In this document: piece by piece, positions 14,668-14,783 of the stretch
How positions within the stretch are numbered: position 1 is the first letter of the stretch
How the letters are laid out: each line of letters begins with the position of its first letter
NCBI GenBank assembly: GCA_937877675.1
Contig: CALEIS010000080.1
Coordinates: forward strand, 1-14,783
Length of the DNA stretch: 14,783 nucleotides
From: an uncultured Clostridia bacterium
Lineage (GTDB): Bacteria > Bacillota > Clostridia > Oscillospirales > Acutalibacteraceae
Direction: 5' to 3'
Program-made: the position numbers and the translations under genes
Notes under the pieces: model-generated
Database searches by the model: none
The model's input: the letters and a program-made list of their open reading frames with translations, nothing else
What the model was told of the DNA's origin: nothing

Positions 14668-14783
14668 TTATAAATGCCATATTTCTTCTGCGTATTGTTT
14701 GATTGTTCTGTCTGATGAGAATTTACCAGCATTACACATATTGAGCCAACACTTTTTATAAAATTCTTTTTTGTTTTTATAAT
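14668..14783 (-). CDS. glgP: Glycogen/alpha-glucan phosphorylase, C-terminal 37 codons
   Basis: Only the end of the gene is in the window. The frame reads ...MCNAGKFSSDRTIKQYAEEIWHL and stops, the highly characteristic C-terminus of glycogen, starch and maltodextrin phosphorylases (GKFSSDRTIxxYAxxIW). The full enzyme releases glucose-1-phosphate from alpha-1,4-glucan with pyridoxal phosphate. Too short for a standard open-frame search, but the terminal motif is very specific. Confidence 0.88.
   Translation of the reverse strand, partial: YKNKKEFYKKCWLNMCNAGKFSSDRTIKQYAEEIWHL

Noticed and set aside
1..14783. CRISPR arrays, tRNA or rRNA genes, insertion sequences, integrases or attachment repeats around the defence unit
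   Set aside because: No regularly spaced direct repeats, no cloverleaf or rRNA-like sequence, no transposase motifs, and no matching direct repeats at the unit's edges were recognised by eye.

Overview
The window looks like chromosomal DNA from a low-GC, spore-forming Firmicute, most likely a gut-type clostridium (Oscillospiraceae or a related order Eubacteriales lineage). The reasons are AT-rich intergenic DNA, strong AGGAGG-type ribosome binding sites, frequent TTG/GTG starts, a cotJABC spore-coat operon, a GH84 hexosaminidase and a glycogen phosphorylase tail. Species cannot be named from the sequence alone.

Layout, left to right. (1) 1-790, minus: 5' part of an aconitase X catalytic-domain gene with its own sigma-A-like promoter; it runs off the left edge. 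(2) 934-5136, minus: a two-gene defence cassette, an MmeI/YeeA-type single-chain restriction-methylation enzyme followed 18 bases later by an AT-rich protein with a C-terminal RX4H motif typical of HEPN ribonucleases. (3) 5309-6952, plus: a GH84 beta-N-acetylglucosaminidase without a signal peptide, divergent from the defence cassette. (4) 7020-8078, minus: cotJA-cotJB-cotJC with overlapping reading frames. (5) 8197-12197, plus: a five-gene nucleoside catabolism operon: a small membrane-anchored Cys/His protein, deoC, deoB, cdd and pdp. (6) 12241-14577, minus: NUDIX hydrolase, HTH-less biotin ligase, BioY biotin transporter and a second NUDIX hydrolase. (7) 14668-14783, minus: last 37 codons of glycogen phosphorylase.

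The transcription units are well bounded. Hairpin terminators between converging genes at 6959-7003 and 12206-12245 look usable from both sides, and a third at 14638-14663 ends glgP just before the promoter of the NUDIX-biotin operon. Good promoter matches precede the aconitase X gene, the restriction-methylation cassette, the GH84 gene, the deo operon and the biotin operon.

The deo operon turns pyrimidine nucleosides into central metabolites: Cdd deaminates cytidine and deoxycytidine, Pdp releases the base and pentose-1-phosphate, DeoB isomerises it to the 5-phosphate, and DeoC cleaves deoxyribose-5-phosphate to acetaldehyde and glyceraldehyde-3-phosphate. BioY with BirA provides biotin uptake and attachment. 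The part most likely to be under-described is the restriction-methylation/HEPN pair; second is the membrane-anchored Cys/His protein that heads the deo operon and carries the deoC ribosome binding site in its last codons.
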